NCBI RefSeq assembly: GCF_020539865.1
Contig: NZ_JAJBQV010000009.1
Span: 1 to 64,000, forward strand
DNA: 64,000 nt
Reading direction: 5' to 3'
Source of the DNA: Megasphaera elsdenii
GTDB taxonomy: Bacteria; Bacillota; Negativicutes; Veillonellales; Megasphaeraceae
Shown here: piece after piece, positions 15,771 through 24,529 of the stretch
How positions within the stretch are numbered: the first letter of the stretch is position 1
Layout of the letters: the number at the start of each line of letters is the position of its first letter
Notes under the pieces: model-generated
What the model saw: the letters and a program-made list of their open reading frames with translations, nothing else
The model's database searches: none
What the model was told of the DNA's origin: nothing
Made by a program: the position numbers and the translations under genes

Positions 15771-16647
15771 GGCCATTATCCCGGCGGCAGGCTATGGGAC
15801 ACGCTTTTTGCCAGTCACCAAGGCTATCCCTAAGGAAATGATTCCCATTGTCGACAAACCGGTTATCCAGTATATTGTCGAAGAAGCCTTGCAAAGCGGC
15901 ATCGAAGAGATACTCATCATTACAGGCCATGGCAAGCGGGCTATTGAAGACCACTTCGATACCAATATCGACTTGGAACTGCAGCTGCGCCAGCAAGGAA
16001 AGGACCAGCTGCTGCACCTGGTTCAGGATATTTCGTCCATCAACGTCCACTACATCCGCCAAAAACATATGCGCGGCTTAGGCGACGCCATCCGCTGTGC
16101 TGAATCGTTCATCGATAATGAACCTTTTGCCGTCCTTTTGGGGGACGATGTCATCTATAATCCGGAAAAACCGGCGCTGAAACAGATGATGGAAGCTTTC
16201 AGCCACCTGGGGGCGACCATGCTCGGCTGCCAGGAAGTGTCGCCAGAACTGGTATCGCGCTACGGCATCGTCCAGGGCCAGCCTACAGATGACGACCGCG
16301 TCGTCAAGCTCATCGATATGATTGAAAAACCGGCTGTCGACGAAGCACCGAGCCGCTTGGCTGCGCTAGGCCGCTATATCTTGACGCCGGATATCTTTGA
16401 AATCCTGCGCCGTGTCCAGCCGGGCAAGGGCGGCGAAATCCAGCTCACTGATGCCCTGCGCCTCATGGCTGACCGGGAAGCGGTCTATGCTTATACTTTC
16501 AGCGGTCTTAGCTACGATACGGGCAATAAACTGGGCTTTTTGAAAGCTACCGTCGAGTACGCCCTGCGCCGGGACGACTTGGGCGACGCCTTCCGAGAAT
16601 ACCTGCGCCACTTGACTGGCTCCTCTGAGAAGGGGAGCTGGCTGTAA
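15751..16647 (+). CDS. galU: UTP-glucose-1-phosphate uridylyltransferase
   Basis: Makes UDP-glucose from UTP and glucose 1-phosphate, feeding surface polysaccharides. 298 residues with the nucleotide-binding start KAIIPAAGYGTRFLPVTKAI, then PKEMIPIVDKPVIQYIVEEA, LGDDVIYN and GKGGEIQLTDAL, all characteristic of GalU. The start lies inside the end of glf, and GAAAGGGAAGG upstream acts as RBS. Pgm (49215) supplies its substrate. Confidence 0.96.
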   Translation: MQKRIRKAIIPAAGYGTRFLPVTKAIPKEMIPIVDKPVIQYIVEEALQSGIEEILIITGHGKRAIEDHFDTNIDLELQLRQQGKDQLLHLVQDISSINVHYIRQKHMRGLGDAIRCAESFIDNEPFAVLLGDDVIYNPEKPALKQMMEAFSHLGATMLGCQEVSPELVSRYGIVQGQPTDDDRVVKLIDMIEKPAVDEAPSRLAALGRYILTPDIFEILRRVQPGKGGEIQLTDALRLMADREAVYAYTFSGLSYDTGNKLGFLKATVEYALRRDDLGDAFREYLRHLTGSSEKGSWL

Positions 16648-16692
16648 GGCCTGAGTGTTCTTCACGGGACAGCCCCTACGAACCACGAGCCA

Positions 16693-17148
16693 CTATTTCT
16701 TCCGTCTTTCACGGAAAAAATCCTTCATCAGGGCCGCACATTCTTCGGCCCGGACGCCGGCAGTGACTTCGGTCCGGTGGTTTAGGCAGTCGTTGTCGAC
16801 GAGGTGGAACAGGGACCGCACGGCACCCGCTTTGGGGTCGTCGCAGCCGTAGACGACCCGGTCCAGGCGGCTGTTGACGATGGCACCGGCACACATGGGG
16901 CACGGTTCGACGGTCACATAAAGAGTACAGCCTGTCAGGCGCCAGCGGTTCAAGGCGCGGCAGGCTTTTTCAATGGCTAAGAGTTCGGCGTGGGCCGTAG
17001 CACAAGGCAGGCTTTCGCGCAGGTTATAGGCCCGGGCGACGACTTTCTTTTCATAGACAATGACGGCGCCGATGGGGATTTCCCCGACGGCATAGGCCGT
17101 CTTGGCTTCAGCCAGGGCTTTGCCCATATAAAATTCATCTTTCGTCAT
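16693..17148 (-). CDS. tadA: tRNA-specific adenosine deaminase
   Basis: Converts adenosine 34 of tRNA-Arg(ACG) to inosine. 151 residues with the zinc site and catalytic glutamate of the deaminase fold: H53-A54-E55 (ATAHAELLAIEKA) and P82-C83-P84-M85-C86 (VEPCPMCAGAI). The C-terminal helix DFFRERRKK is typical. ATG at 17148 sits behind AAGGAGATGCACC. The gene stands alone on the minus strand between forward genes. Confidence 0.95.
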   Translation of the reverse strand: MTKDEFYMGKALAEAKTAYAVGEIPIGAVIVYEKKVVARAYNLRESLPCATAHAELLAIEKACRALNRWRLTGCTLYVTVEPCPMCAGAIVNSRLDRVVYGCDDPKAGAVRSLFHLVDNDCLNHRTEVTAGVRAEECAALMKDFFRERRKK

Positions 17149-17213
17149 GGTGCATCTCCTTGGTAAAAAATTTACGTCTATCATAACACGAAAACAGGGA
17201 AGGGGGAACTAGG

Positions 17214-17879
17214 ATGGATGCCATTTGGTGGCAGATTTTCGACTTGTTAGGGACGACGGCCTTTGCCGTATCTGGTGTCTTTGTAGCCATTTCCCGGCGC
17301 ATGGACCTGTTCGGCATCTTCGTTCTCAGTGCGGCGACGGCTGTCGGCGGCGGTATCATTCGTGATATCCTCATCGGCAATATCCCGCCAGCAGCCTTTA
17401 AGAACAGTGTTTATTTATGGATCATCCTCGGCTCGATGGCCGTCATTACGATCATCGTCCGTTATTTCAACATCCGCATGTGGCGCTGTGTCGTCGGCAA
17501 ACTCTCTATTTGGTATCTTGTCTGCGACGCCATCGGCTTGGGTTCTTTTACGGTTACAGGGACGCTCTTGGGCTGTTTCTATTATCCCGATTACTGGATT
17601 CTGGACATTACCCTCGGCGTCTTGACGGCTGTCGGCGGCGGCGTCATCCGTGACGTCCTGGCCGGCCGCATCCCCGGCGTCTTGCGCAAAGAGGTCTATG
17701 CGACGGCATCCCTCTTGGGCAGTGTTTTTCTCTATGGAGCGGTCATTCCTTTTGAAGTACCCCTGGAAGTCGGAGCTATCGTCAGCTTTTCCGTCACCGT
17801 CGCTATCCGCCTGGTCGCCATCCGCTTGCACCTCAATATCCCGCGCATCCGCCGTGCTCGCCATCGGAGGGCGTCGTAG
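17214..17879 (+). CDS. TRIC-family (UPF0126) membrane cation channel
   Basis: Integral inner-membrane protein of 221 residues with two copies of the UPF0126 repeat, each ending in a glycine motif: AVGGGIIRDILIGNIPP (first) and AVGGGVIRDVLAGRIPGVLR (second). About seven hydrophobic segments are visible. Bacterial homologues form trimeric monovalent-cation channels; the physiological role here is unknown. RBS AAGGGGG lies just upstream; divergent from tadA. Confidence 0.88.
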   Translation: MDAIWWQIFDLLGTTAFAVSGVFVAISRRMDLFGIFVLSAATAVGGGIIRDILIGNIPPAAFKNSVYLWIILGSMAVITIIVRYFNIRMWRCVVGKLSIWYLVCDAIGLGSFTVTGTLLGCFYYPDYWILDITLGVLTAVGGGVIRDVLAGRIPGVLRKEVYATASLLGSVFLYGAVIPFEVPLEVGAIVSFSVTVAIRLVAIRLHLNIPRIRRARHRRAS

Positions 17880-17916
17880 GGGACGGGCCTAGAAATTTTC
17901 CCCTCCCACATCAAAT

Positions 17917-17938
17917 ATCAAACTTTCAACTTCAAACT
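17917..17938 (+). repeat. dispersed intergenic repeat CAAACTTTCAACTTC, copy 2
   Basis: Identical over 22 bp to 11622-11643. It lies just upstream of a -10 box (TATAAT, 17954-17959) for the next gene, so it could influence that promoter. Confidence 0.65.
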
Positions 17939-17999
17939 TGACCAGCACCGTGATATAATAAAGGATACAATTTTTTTTCTTCATACTAGGAGTGATAAC

Positions 18000-19838
18000 G
18001 TGAATCTGTTACAGAAAGCAGTCAGTCTGGCCGTAACGTCTTTTTTCTTATGTGCCTCGCCGGCTGCACTGGCAAAGACGATTTTATATGTACCCCAGGA
18101 TGACCGGCCTGTCGATTATGAATATACGGTCAGTACGGCCAAAGCGGCCGGCTACGATGTCTTGACGCCGCCGGCCCAGCATTTGTCAGGCATGAATTTC
18201 CACGGTTCGCCGGATAAACTCATGGCCTGGGTCGAGGACAATGCCGGCAAGGCTGATGCTATGGTCTTGTCCATTGATTCCTTAGTCTATGGCGGCCTCG
18301 TCGATTCGCGCAAGCATAATCTGCCCATGGAAACGCTGACGGCGCGCCTGGAAAAGGTCGAAGCCCTGCATAAATCGCACAAGAAGGTGCCCATTTATGT
18401 CTTCAGTACGGTCATGCGCAGTCCCTGGGCCGGCGGAAAAGGCGTCGAACCGGACTATTACCTGACCATGGGGTCTGATATTTACCAGCTGGCGTCGCTC
18501 CAGGCCAAGATGGACGAAGAAGGCCTGAATCCGCAGGAACGGAATGACTGGTTCGCCATCATGCGCCGCGTGCCCATGGAATACTTGCAGGACTGGTATA
18601 ACCGGCGCCGCAAGAACATGAGCATCAATTACCGCCTCATCGATGATGCCCGCAATGGCGTCTTCACCTATTACAGCCTGGGCCACGATGACAATTCCGT
18701 CAGCACCCAGTCGTCGCTGGAATCGAAGTACCTGGAAATGGCCGGTAACGGCATCCCCAAGACGGCCTTCGGGTCTTTCCCCGGTGCGGACCAGCTGGGA
18801 TTATTGCTCATCACCCGGGCCAGCAACGATTTCAATAATTATCACCCCAAGATCACCGTCATCTATCCCTTGGGCGGCGGCGAAAAGACCGTACCCCGCT
18901 ACGACGGCCAGGCCATTGGTAAGACCATTGCGTCCCACGTCGAAGCCATTGGCGGCATGATGGTCGATAACGAACGGCCAGACCTTTTGCTGGCCGTTAA
19001 TACGCCGCTGACGACGTCGACGACGGAATCGGAGAACTTCGAGAACTTCCCGATTATGCTCCAGTCGACGCGGGATTTCCTGACGCAGATTGAAAAGGCC
19101 GTCACCCTCGGCATCCCTGTCAGTATCGTCGATATGGCCTTTTCCAATGGCTCTGACAACACCTTGGTCTACGGTCTCTACCAGGATAAGATGATGTATC
19201 GACTGGCCGCTTATAACGGCTGGAATACGGCGAGCAATTCCGTCGGCTACGGCATTGCCCAAGGGGTCCTGTCCAAGAATATGACAGCCGATGCCCACCG
19301 CGATATGCTGACCACGCAGTACCTGGACAACTGGGCTTATCAGGCCAATGTCCGCGACTACATTTACCGGATGCAGCAGAAACTGGAAGCCGGCGTCGTC
19401 ACTCAGTACTACCCGACGCTCAACGAAGAGCTCCAGAGCCGCACGAAGGAACAGCTCCAGCGCTATGCGTCGACGTATCTCGGCATCGATCCCAAGACGG
19501 TCGATGTCACCTTACCATGGCAGCGCCTGTTCGAAGTCTACGTCGATGTCAAACCGGCGCCAGTAGTGCCTTTGGAAAGCGATGTACGTCACGATATGAA
19601 TCGTCAGGCACTCCAGAATCTGGCCGATGAAGTATCGGCTGCTCAGGCCCAGCTCGACGCCGCCCAGACGGTCAACGCCGATGGGACCGTAACGCCGGCT
19701 GATCCGGCTATCCAGGCCCAGCTCCAGGCGGCCAAAGCTGCAGCGCAGGTCCGGTATGAACAGGAAAAACAGGCCCAGGCCATTAATCACAGTGAAGAAA
19801 AAGCCCAGCAGAGCCGTACTTGGGCTGCACAGAAATAA
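18000..19838 (+). CDS. exported DUF4127 family protein
   Basis: 612 residues with a clear Sec signal peptide (hydrophobic core AVSLAVTSFFLCASPAALA, cleavage before KTILYVP). The mature start (ILYVPQDDRPVDYEYTVSTA) and segments such as SIDSLVYGGLVDSRKH match DUF4127, a family without an established function. The last ~90 residues are Ala/Gln-rich and probably a coiled coil. GTG start behind AGGAGTGATAAC. mltG follows 8 bp later, so a periplasmic envelope role is plausible but unproven. Confidence 0.82.
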   Translation: MNLLQKAVSLAVTSFFLCASPAALAKTILYVPQDDRPVDYEYTVSTAKAAGYDVLTPPAQHLSGMNFHGSPDKLMAWVEDNAGKADAMVLSIDSLVYGGLVDSRKHNLPMETLTARLEKVEALHKSHKKVPIYVFSTVMRSPWAGGKGVEPDYYLTMGSDIYQLASLQAKMDEEGLNPQERNDWFAIMRRVPMEYLQDWYNRRRKNMSINYRLIDDARNGVFTYYSLGHDDNSVSTQSSLESKYLEMAGNGIPKTAFGSFPGADQLGLLLITRASNDFNNYHPKITVIYPLGGGEKTVPRYDGQAIGKTIASHVEAIGGMMVDNERPDLLLAVNTPLTTSTTESENFENFPIMLQSTRDFLTQIEKAVTLGIPVSIVDMAFSNGSDNTLVYGLYQDKMMYRLAAYNGWNTASNSVGYGIAQGVLSKNMTADAHRDMLTTQYLDNWAYQANVRDYIYRMQQKLEAGVVTQYYPTLNEELQSRTKEQLQRYASTYLGIDPKTVDVTLPWQRLFEVYVDVKPAPVVPLESDVRHDMNRQALQNLADEVSAAQAQLDAAQTVNADGTVTPADPAIQAQLQAAKAAAQVRYEQEKQAQAINHSEEKAQQSRTWAAQK

Positions 19839-19846
19839 GATAACCT

Positions 19847-20905
19847 ATGGAACAACAGAAAAATACAACGACACAACCTCATCAGGAACCTTGCGTTCCC
19901 CGTAGAAAGAAAGGCCGCCGTATAGCGGCCCTCTTGGCCGGCCTCGTCTGTCTTGGCGCAGCTGCCGTGGCTTATGGCTATTTCGGGCCGAATTTTCTCC
20001 TGCCGTATCAGAGCGGCTATGTCCATGTTCGCAGCGACATGACGGCTTCCGAAGTCGGCTATGTCCTGACCGATAAGGGTTATATTGCCAGTCCTTTATG
20101 GTTCCGCGCCGTAGCGACCATCACTGGCCAGGCCGGGGACATCCATGCCGGCGAGTATACCCTCGATTCGCGCATGAGTCTCCATACGCTGCTGGACAAG
20201 CTCACTAGCGGCAAGTCCGAAGCGGACCGGCTGGTCGTCCCCGAAGGCTATACGGTCCGGGAAATTGCCAAAGCCGTCGCCGCTAACGGCCGCATCAGCG
20301 AAGCCGATTTCCTCAAGGCCGCTTCCTCGTCGGACCAGCTCCTGCCGTACATGAAGGGCAACCGCCCAGTGACCTTCCCGACAGAAGGGTTCTTGTTCCC
20401 CGATACGTATTTCATCCCTTATGACGCGACGGCCGACGACGTCGTAGCTATGATGCTCAAGAATTTCGATGACCACTTGACGGATACGATGAAAGCCGGC
20501 ATTGCCAAGCAGAATTTGTCGGTCTACCAGTTCGTCACCTTGGCGTCGCTCATCGAAAAGGAAGCGAAATACGAACAGGACCGGCCCCTCATCGCATCAG
20601 TCTTCGAGAACCGCCTGAAGATTCACATGAAACTCCAGTCCGATGCCAGCATTTCCTATGCCATGGGGACCCATAAGGCCGCGTACAGCATCAACGAAAC
20701 TGAATACGATTCGCCGTACAACACGTACCGCTATGAAGGCCTGCCGCCGGGACCGATTGGCAATCCCGGCATGGACTGCATGGAAGCCATCCTGGAAGCG
20801 CCTCCGACGAAGTATCTCTATTTCGTTGCCGATAAGGACGGCCATAATTATTTTGCCGCTACCTATGAAGACCATATGAAGAACGTCCAGGAGCATATGC
20901 CATGA
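19847..20905 (+). CDS. mltG: endolytic murein transglycosylase MltG
   Basis: Cleaves nascent peptidoglycan strands at the inner membrane. 352 residues: a basic cytosolic N-terminus (PRRKKGRR), one membrane helix (IAALLAGLVCLGAAAVAYGY), a LysM-like region (VVPEGYTVREIAKAVA) and the YceG catalytic domain with LASLIEKEAKYE (catalytic glutamate), FENRLKIHMKLQSDASISYA and PYNTYRYEGLPPGPIGNPG. The stop overlaps the trmR start, as in the yrrL-yrrM arrangement of Bacillus. Confidence 0.95.
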   Translation: MEQQKNTTTQPHQEPCVPRRKKGRRIAALLAGLVCLGAAAVAYGYFGPNFLLPYQSGYVHVRSDMTASEVGYVLTDKGYIASPLWFRAVATITGQAGDIHAGEYTLDSRMSLHTLLDKLTSGKSEADRLVVPEGYTVREIAKAVAANGRISEADFLKAASSSDQLLPYMKGNRPVTFPTEGFLFPDTYFIPYDATADDVVAMMLKNFDDHLTDTMKAGIAKQNLSVYQFVTLASLIEKEAKYEQDRPLIASVFENRLKIHMKLQSDASISYAMGTHKAAYSINETEYDSPYNTYRYEGLPPGPIGNPGMDCMEAILEAPPTKYLYFVADKDGHNYFAATYEDHMKNVQEHMP

Positions 20906-21495
20906 TGGACGCCTTGCTCCAAGAGATGAAAGGCTGTGCCAGGGAACGGAACCTGCCCATCCTGCGCGACAGCGAACTGCCTTTGTTCACAGGTATCATG
21001 GCGTCATGCCGGCCGTCGCGTGTCCTGGAAATCGGGACCTGTATCGGTTATTCGGCCTTGCAGATGGCGCCGTTCTTGGCACCGGGCGGGACGATTACGA
21101 CGATTGAACTCGATGCGGAACGCTATGACCTGGCGTGCCAGTTCTTCCGGCGCTCGCCGTATGCTTCGATCATTACGGCCCTCCACGGCGACGGGACGGA
21201 ACTGGCCGGGACCTTGCCTGGTCCATGGGACTTCGTCTTCCTCGACGGGCCGAAAGGGCAATACGTGCGTCAGCTGCGGCAGCTCTTGCCCAAGCTCCTG
21301 CCCGGGGCCATCGTCGCAGCTGATAATATCGACTACCACGACATGTTTTACCTCGAAGGGACTTTGCCCCATAAGCACCGCACGGCTGTGACCCGCCTGC
21401 GGGAGTTCATGGACCTCGTCGGCGACCGGTCCCGCTTCGAGACTGTATTTTTTGAAAATGGCGACGGCATGACCGTTTCGCAATGGAAAGGATAA
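20902..21495 (+). CDS. trmR: tRNA 5-hydroxyuridine methyltransferase (TrmR/YrrM-like)
   Basis: SAM-dependent O-methyltransferase, 197 residues. SAM motif I is VLEIGTCIGYSALQMA; DFVFLDGPKGQYV and ADNIDYHDM follow as expected for the YrrM branch. In Bacillus TrmR methylates 5-hydroxyuridine at wobble position 34 to 5-methoxyuridine. The adjacent U32 gene, whose homologues make the hydroxyuridine, strongly supports this over a generic catechol methyltransferase. Confidence 0.85.
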   Translation: MMDALLQEMKGCARERNLPILRDSELPLFTGIMASCRPSRVLEIGTCIGYSALQMAPFLAPGGTITTIELDAERYDLACQFFRRSPYASIITALHGDGTELAGTLPGPWDFVFLDGPKGQYVRQLRQLLPKLLPGAIVAADNIDYHDMFYLEGTLPHKHRTAVTRLREFMDLVGDRSRFETVFFENGDGMTVSQWKG

Positions 21496-21499
21496 GAGA

Positions 21500-22738
21500 A
21501 TGGGAAAAATGGAATTGCTGGCTCCGGCCGGCAGTATGGATAAAATGAAGATGGCCTTTTTGTACGGTGCCGATGCCGTCTACCTGGGCGGGAAGTCCTT
21601 CGGCCTGCGGGCTTTCAGCGATAACTTCTCCAATGAAGAACTGAAGGAAGCCGTCGATTACGCTCATGCCCGGGGCAAGCATATCCACGTGACAGTCAAT
21701 ATCTTCCCGCACAACGACGACCTAAAGGCCCTACCGGATTACCTCGTGTACCTGCGCGACATCGGCGTCGACGCTATCCTCATCGCCGACCCGGGCATCT
21801 TCGCCATGGCCCGGCAGCTCGTGCCGGACCTGCCCATCCACGTGTCGACTCAGGCCAATACGACCAACTGGGCATCGGCGAAATTCTGGCGCGACAACGG
21901 CGCATCGCGCGTCGTCATGGCCCGCGAAGTGAGCCTCCGAGACGTCAAGGAAATCCACGCCAAAGTGCCTGATGTCGAACTGGAAGGTTTCATTCATGGT
22001 GCCATGTGCATTTCCTATTCCGGCCGCTGTCTGTTGAGCAACTATTTCACTCATGGCGACCGCGACTCGAACCGCGGCGAATGTGTCCAGTGCTGCCGCT
22101 TCAAGTACAACGTCGTCGAAGAAAAGCGGCCAGGCCAGTATTTCCCTGTCGTCGAAGATGAACGGGGGACGTATATCTTCAATTCCAAGGACCTCTGTCT
22201 CCTGCCGTATCTGCCGGACCTTTACGATGCCGGCCTTTCCAGCCTGAAAATCGAAGGGCGCATGAAGAGCATCCATTACGTCGCCACTGTGACCAAGGTC
22301 TATCGCCAGGCCTTCGATGCCTATGAAGCCGATCCGGAACATTTTACGGCCCGCCAGGAATGGCTCGACGAACTGGAAAAGATTTCCCATCGTCCCTATA
22401 CGAAGGGCTTTTCCGTTTCCCGGCCGACGGCAGCCGACCAGGTCTACGGCCAGTCGAGCAATACCCAGACACACGACTTCATCGGCCTGGTCAAGTCTTA
22501 CGATGACGAAAAGGGCCTGGCCTGGGTTGAACAGCGGAACTACTTCAAATTGGGCCAGACTGTCGAATTTCTCCAGCCCAAAGGCCATCTGGTCCGTTAT
22601 ACGATCGACCGCATCGTCGACGAAGAAGGGCAGCCCCTCGACGCCGCCCGCCACGCCCAGCAGCTCGTCGGCCTGGCCGTACCGGAACGGCTGGAACCGT
22701 ATTCCATGATGCGCCGCCAGGTGAAGGCTCATGTTTGA
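21500..22738 (+). CDS. trhP: U32-family tRNA hydroxylation protein
   Basis: 412-residue peptidase-U32 family protein. The core holds ELLAPAGSMDKMKMAFLYGA, GADAVYLGGKSFGLRAFSDN, the signature region ELEGFIHGAMCISYSGRC and the cysteine cluster RGECVQCCRF, which in homologues binds an iron-sulfur cluster. TrhP relatives (YrrN/YrrO, YegQ) install 5-hydroxyuridine at tRNA position 34 using prephenate. Only one U32 gene is present here, against two in Bacillus. It lies 4 bp after trmR, with which it should act in sequence. Confidence 0.85.
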   Translation: MGKMELLAPAGSMDKMKMAFLYGADAVYLGGKSFGLRAFSDNFSNEELKEAVDYAHARGKHIHVTVNIFPHNDDLKALPDYLVYLRDIGVDAILIADPGIFAMARQLVPDLPIHVSTQANTTNWASAKFWRDNGASRVVMAREVSLRDVKEIHAKVPDVELEGFIHGAMCISYSGRCLLSNYFTHGDRDSNRGECVQCCRFKYNVVEEKRPGQYFPVVEDERGTYIFNSKDLCLLPYLPDLYDAGLSSLKIEGRMKSIHYVATVTKVYRQAFDAYEADPEHFTARQEWLDELEKISHRPYTKGFSVSRPTAADQVYGQSSNTQTHDFIGLVKSYDDEKGLAWVEQRNYFKLGQTVEFLQPKGHLVRYTIDRIVDEEGQPLDAARHAQQLVGLAVPERLEPYSMMRRQVKAHV

Positions 22739-22973
22739 TGAAGACTGGGTCTATTTCCAGGCTCCGCCCTCGGAAATGACTTTTATCAACCGCATCATCG
22801 AAGGCTGCGACTACCTGGGCGTCGTCACGGCCTTGGACGGCAAGAAGGGCATCGGCTTCGTCCGGACGACGAAGGACACGGCCCAGGAGACGAAAGACGT
22901 ACTCCAATCGCTGCCTATCCCAGTGCGCATCTTGAACCGGCTGGAAGCCTTTGCTGAAGCTGAACAGACGTAG
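22731..22973 (+). CDS. DUF4911 small protein
   Basis: 80 residues, no membrane segment. The start MFDEDWVYFQAPPSEMTFIN and the C-terminal LQSLPIPVRIL fit DUF4911, a family of unknown function usually found beside U32 genes. It overlaps the trhP 3' end by 8 bp and closes the operon, followed by a terminator. Confidence 0.78.
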   Translation: MFDEDWVYFQAPPSEMTFINRIIEGCDYLGVVTALDGKKGIGFVRTTKDTAQETKDVLQSLPIPVRILNRLEAFAEAEQT

Positions 22974-23013
22974 TATATGGACTTTACAAAATTTATAGTT
23001 ATACGATTTAGTG

Positions 23014-23046
23014 AAAAGCGCTGCCCTTGATGGAAGCGCTTTTTTC
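23014..23046 (+). terminator. terminator of the mltG-trmR-trhP operon
   Basis: AAAGCGCT (from 23015) and AGCGCTTTTTT around GCCCTTGATGGA: 8-bp stem with a T-run. Confidence 0.85.
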
Positions 23047-23093
23047 GTTCGTCCTAGGTCGTTCATCGTAGGCTATGGAGGGAGTAGAAGACA

Positions 23094-23141
23094 ATGAAAC
23101 ATTGGATTTTAAAAAATAGCCTTTCTTGGCATGACAAGTAA
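23094..23141 (+). CDS. possible 15-residue leader ORF upstream of glgC
   Basis: MKHWILKNSLSWHDK followed by TAA, with a strong ribosome site GGAGGGAG (23077-23084) at good spacing. It lies in the 393-bp gap 22974-23366 ahead of the glycogen operon. No codon bias can be judged at this size; it may be chance. Confidence 0.25.
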   Translation: MKHWILKNSLSWHDK

Positions 23142-23180
23142 AATAGTTGTTTTTACTGTCTTTTTTTGGCAGTTAGCCCT

Positions 23181-23268
23181 TTAAATTCTTGACAGAATTG
23201 GTGTATAATTAATAACATAATCATAAAATACTTTATAGCGTATATTATATGCGCATATGGTACGCTAT
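23181..23268 (+). promoter_or_regulatory. glycogen operon control region with nested palindrome
   Basis: A -10 box TATAAT lies at 23204-23209; the tempting TTGACA at 23189 is only 9 bp away, and TTAAAT at 23181 fits better by spacing. Downstream, ATAGCGTA (23235-23242) and TACGCTAT (23261-23268) form an 8-bp inverted repeat enclosing the perfect palindrome ATATGCGCATAT (23247-23258). This could be an operator or a leader hairpin. Nothing recognisable as a known riboswitch is seen in the remaining gap. Confidence 0.45.
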
Positions 23269-23366
23269 TGAATCCAAGACCCGCCGTCTGATGACACGAT
23301 GTCCCTTATACATACTGAAACCATAAGCGAAGCGGCCGGGTCACAGTCAAGTAAGGAGGAGCTTCT

Positions 23367-24527
23367 ATGAAAAAATCTAATTGCCTGGCCATGATTTTGG
23401 CCGGAGGTAAAGGGAGCCGGCTGGGCGTCCTGACCAAGGATCAGGCTAAACCGGGCCTCTTGTTCGGCGGGAAATACCGCATCATCGACTTCCCCTTGAG
23501 TAACTGCCGCAATTCCGGTATCGATACGGTCGGCATCCTGACCCAGTACCAGCCGCTGGAACTGAACTGGTACGTCGGTAACGGCAGTTCGTGGAATCTC
23601 GACTCGACCAAAGGCGGGACCTATGTCCTGCCGCCGTATCAGAGTGACGGCGGTTCCAACTGGTATCGCGGCACAGCTGATGCCATTTATCAGAACCTGA
23701 ACTTCGTAGATATGGTCGGCGACGATTACGTCCTCATCTTGTCCGGTGACCACATCTATTCCATGGACTACGACAAGATGCTCAATTTCCACAAGAAACA
23801 TCACGCCAAGGTCACTATCGGCACAATCCGCGTCCCCTGGGATGAAGCCAGCCGTTTCGGCATTATGGTCGCCGACGAAAATATGCGCATCACCAAGTTC
23901 CAGGAAAAACCGGCCAAACCGGAAAGCAATCTGGCTTCCATGGGAATTTACATCTTCGACCGGGATATTTTGGAAACGTACCTCAAAGCCGATGCAAAAG
24001 ATGAAAAATCGGAACACGATTTCGGCAAGAACGTCATCCCGGCCATGCTGGGCGACAAGGTTCCTCTCTATGCCTATCCCTTTGAAGGGTACTGGAAGGA
24101 CGTCGGCACCATCGACAGCTTGTGGCAGGCGAACATGGACCTCATCGCCGATGAACCGCCGATCGACTTGCGCGACAGCCATTGGCGCATCTATTCGGGC
24201 AACCAGAGTTTCCCGCCTCATCTCATCGGGCCCAATGGCTCGGCTAAGAGTTCCCTCATCGCCGAAGGTTCGGAAATCTTCGGGACCGTCAGCAATTCGG
24301 TCATCTTCTACGGCGTTACCATCAAAGAAGGGGCGAAAGTCACGAATTCCGTCATCATGCCGGGGACGGTCGTCGAAGAAAATGCCGTCATCGACAAGGC
24401 CATCCTGGGCGAACGATGCCACATCTATCCGGGCGCTGTCCTTCACAATGAAGACGGGTCTGTCGCCGTACTGGGCCGCAACGGGGAATTGAAACCAGAA
24501 CAAGTCACAGCGAAAGGGGAACACTAG
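23367..24527 (+). CDS. glgC: glucose-1-phosphate adenylyltransferase
   Basis: Makes ADP-glucose, the committed step of glycogen synthesis. 386 residues with the nucleotide loop [51 protein letters not shown] and [14 protein letters not shown]; the C-terminal third is a left-handed beta-helix. ATG 23367 follows AAGGAGGAGC. First gene of glgC-glgD-glgP-glgB-glgA; glgD follows after 2 bp, as in Bacillus-type GlgCD enzymes. Confidence 0.97.
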   Translation: MKKSNCLAMILAGGKGSRLGVLTKDQAKPGLLFGGKYRIIDFPLSNCRNSGIDTVGILTQYQPLELNWYVGNGSSWNLDSTKGGTYVLPPYQSDGGSNWYRGTADAIYQNLNFVDMVGDDYVLILSGDHIYSMDYDKMLNFHKKHHAKVTIGTIRVPWDEASRFGIMVADENMRITKFQEKPAKPESNLASMGIYIFDRDILETYLKADAKDEKSEHDFGKNVIPAMLGDKVPLYAYPFEGYWKDVGTIDSLWQANMDLIADEPPIDLRDSHWRIYSGNQSFPPHLIGPNGSAKSSLIAEGSEIFGTVSNSVIFYGVTIKEGAKVTNSVIMPGTVVEENAVIDKAILGERCHIYPGAVLHNEDGSVAVLGRNGELKPEQVTAKGEH

Positions 24528-24529
24528 TT

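Noticed and set aside
23189..23209. TTGACA ... TATAAT as the glgC promoter
   Set aside because: The two boxes are only 9 bp apart, incompatible with one sigma-70 promoter.
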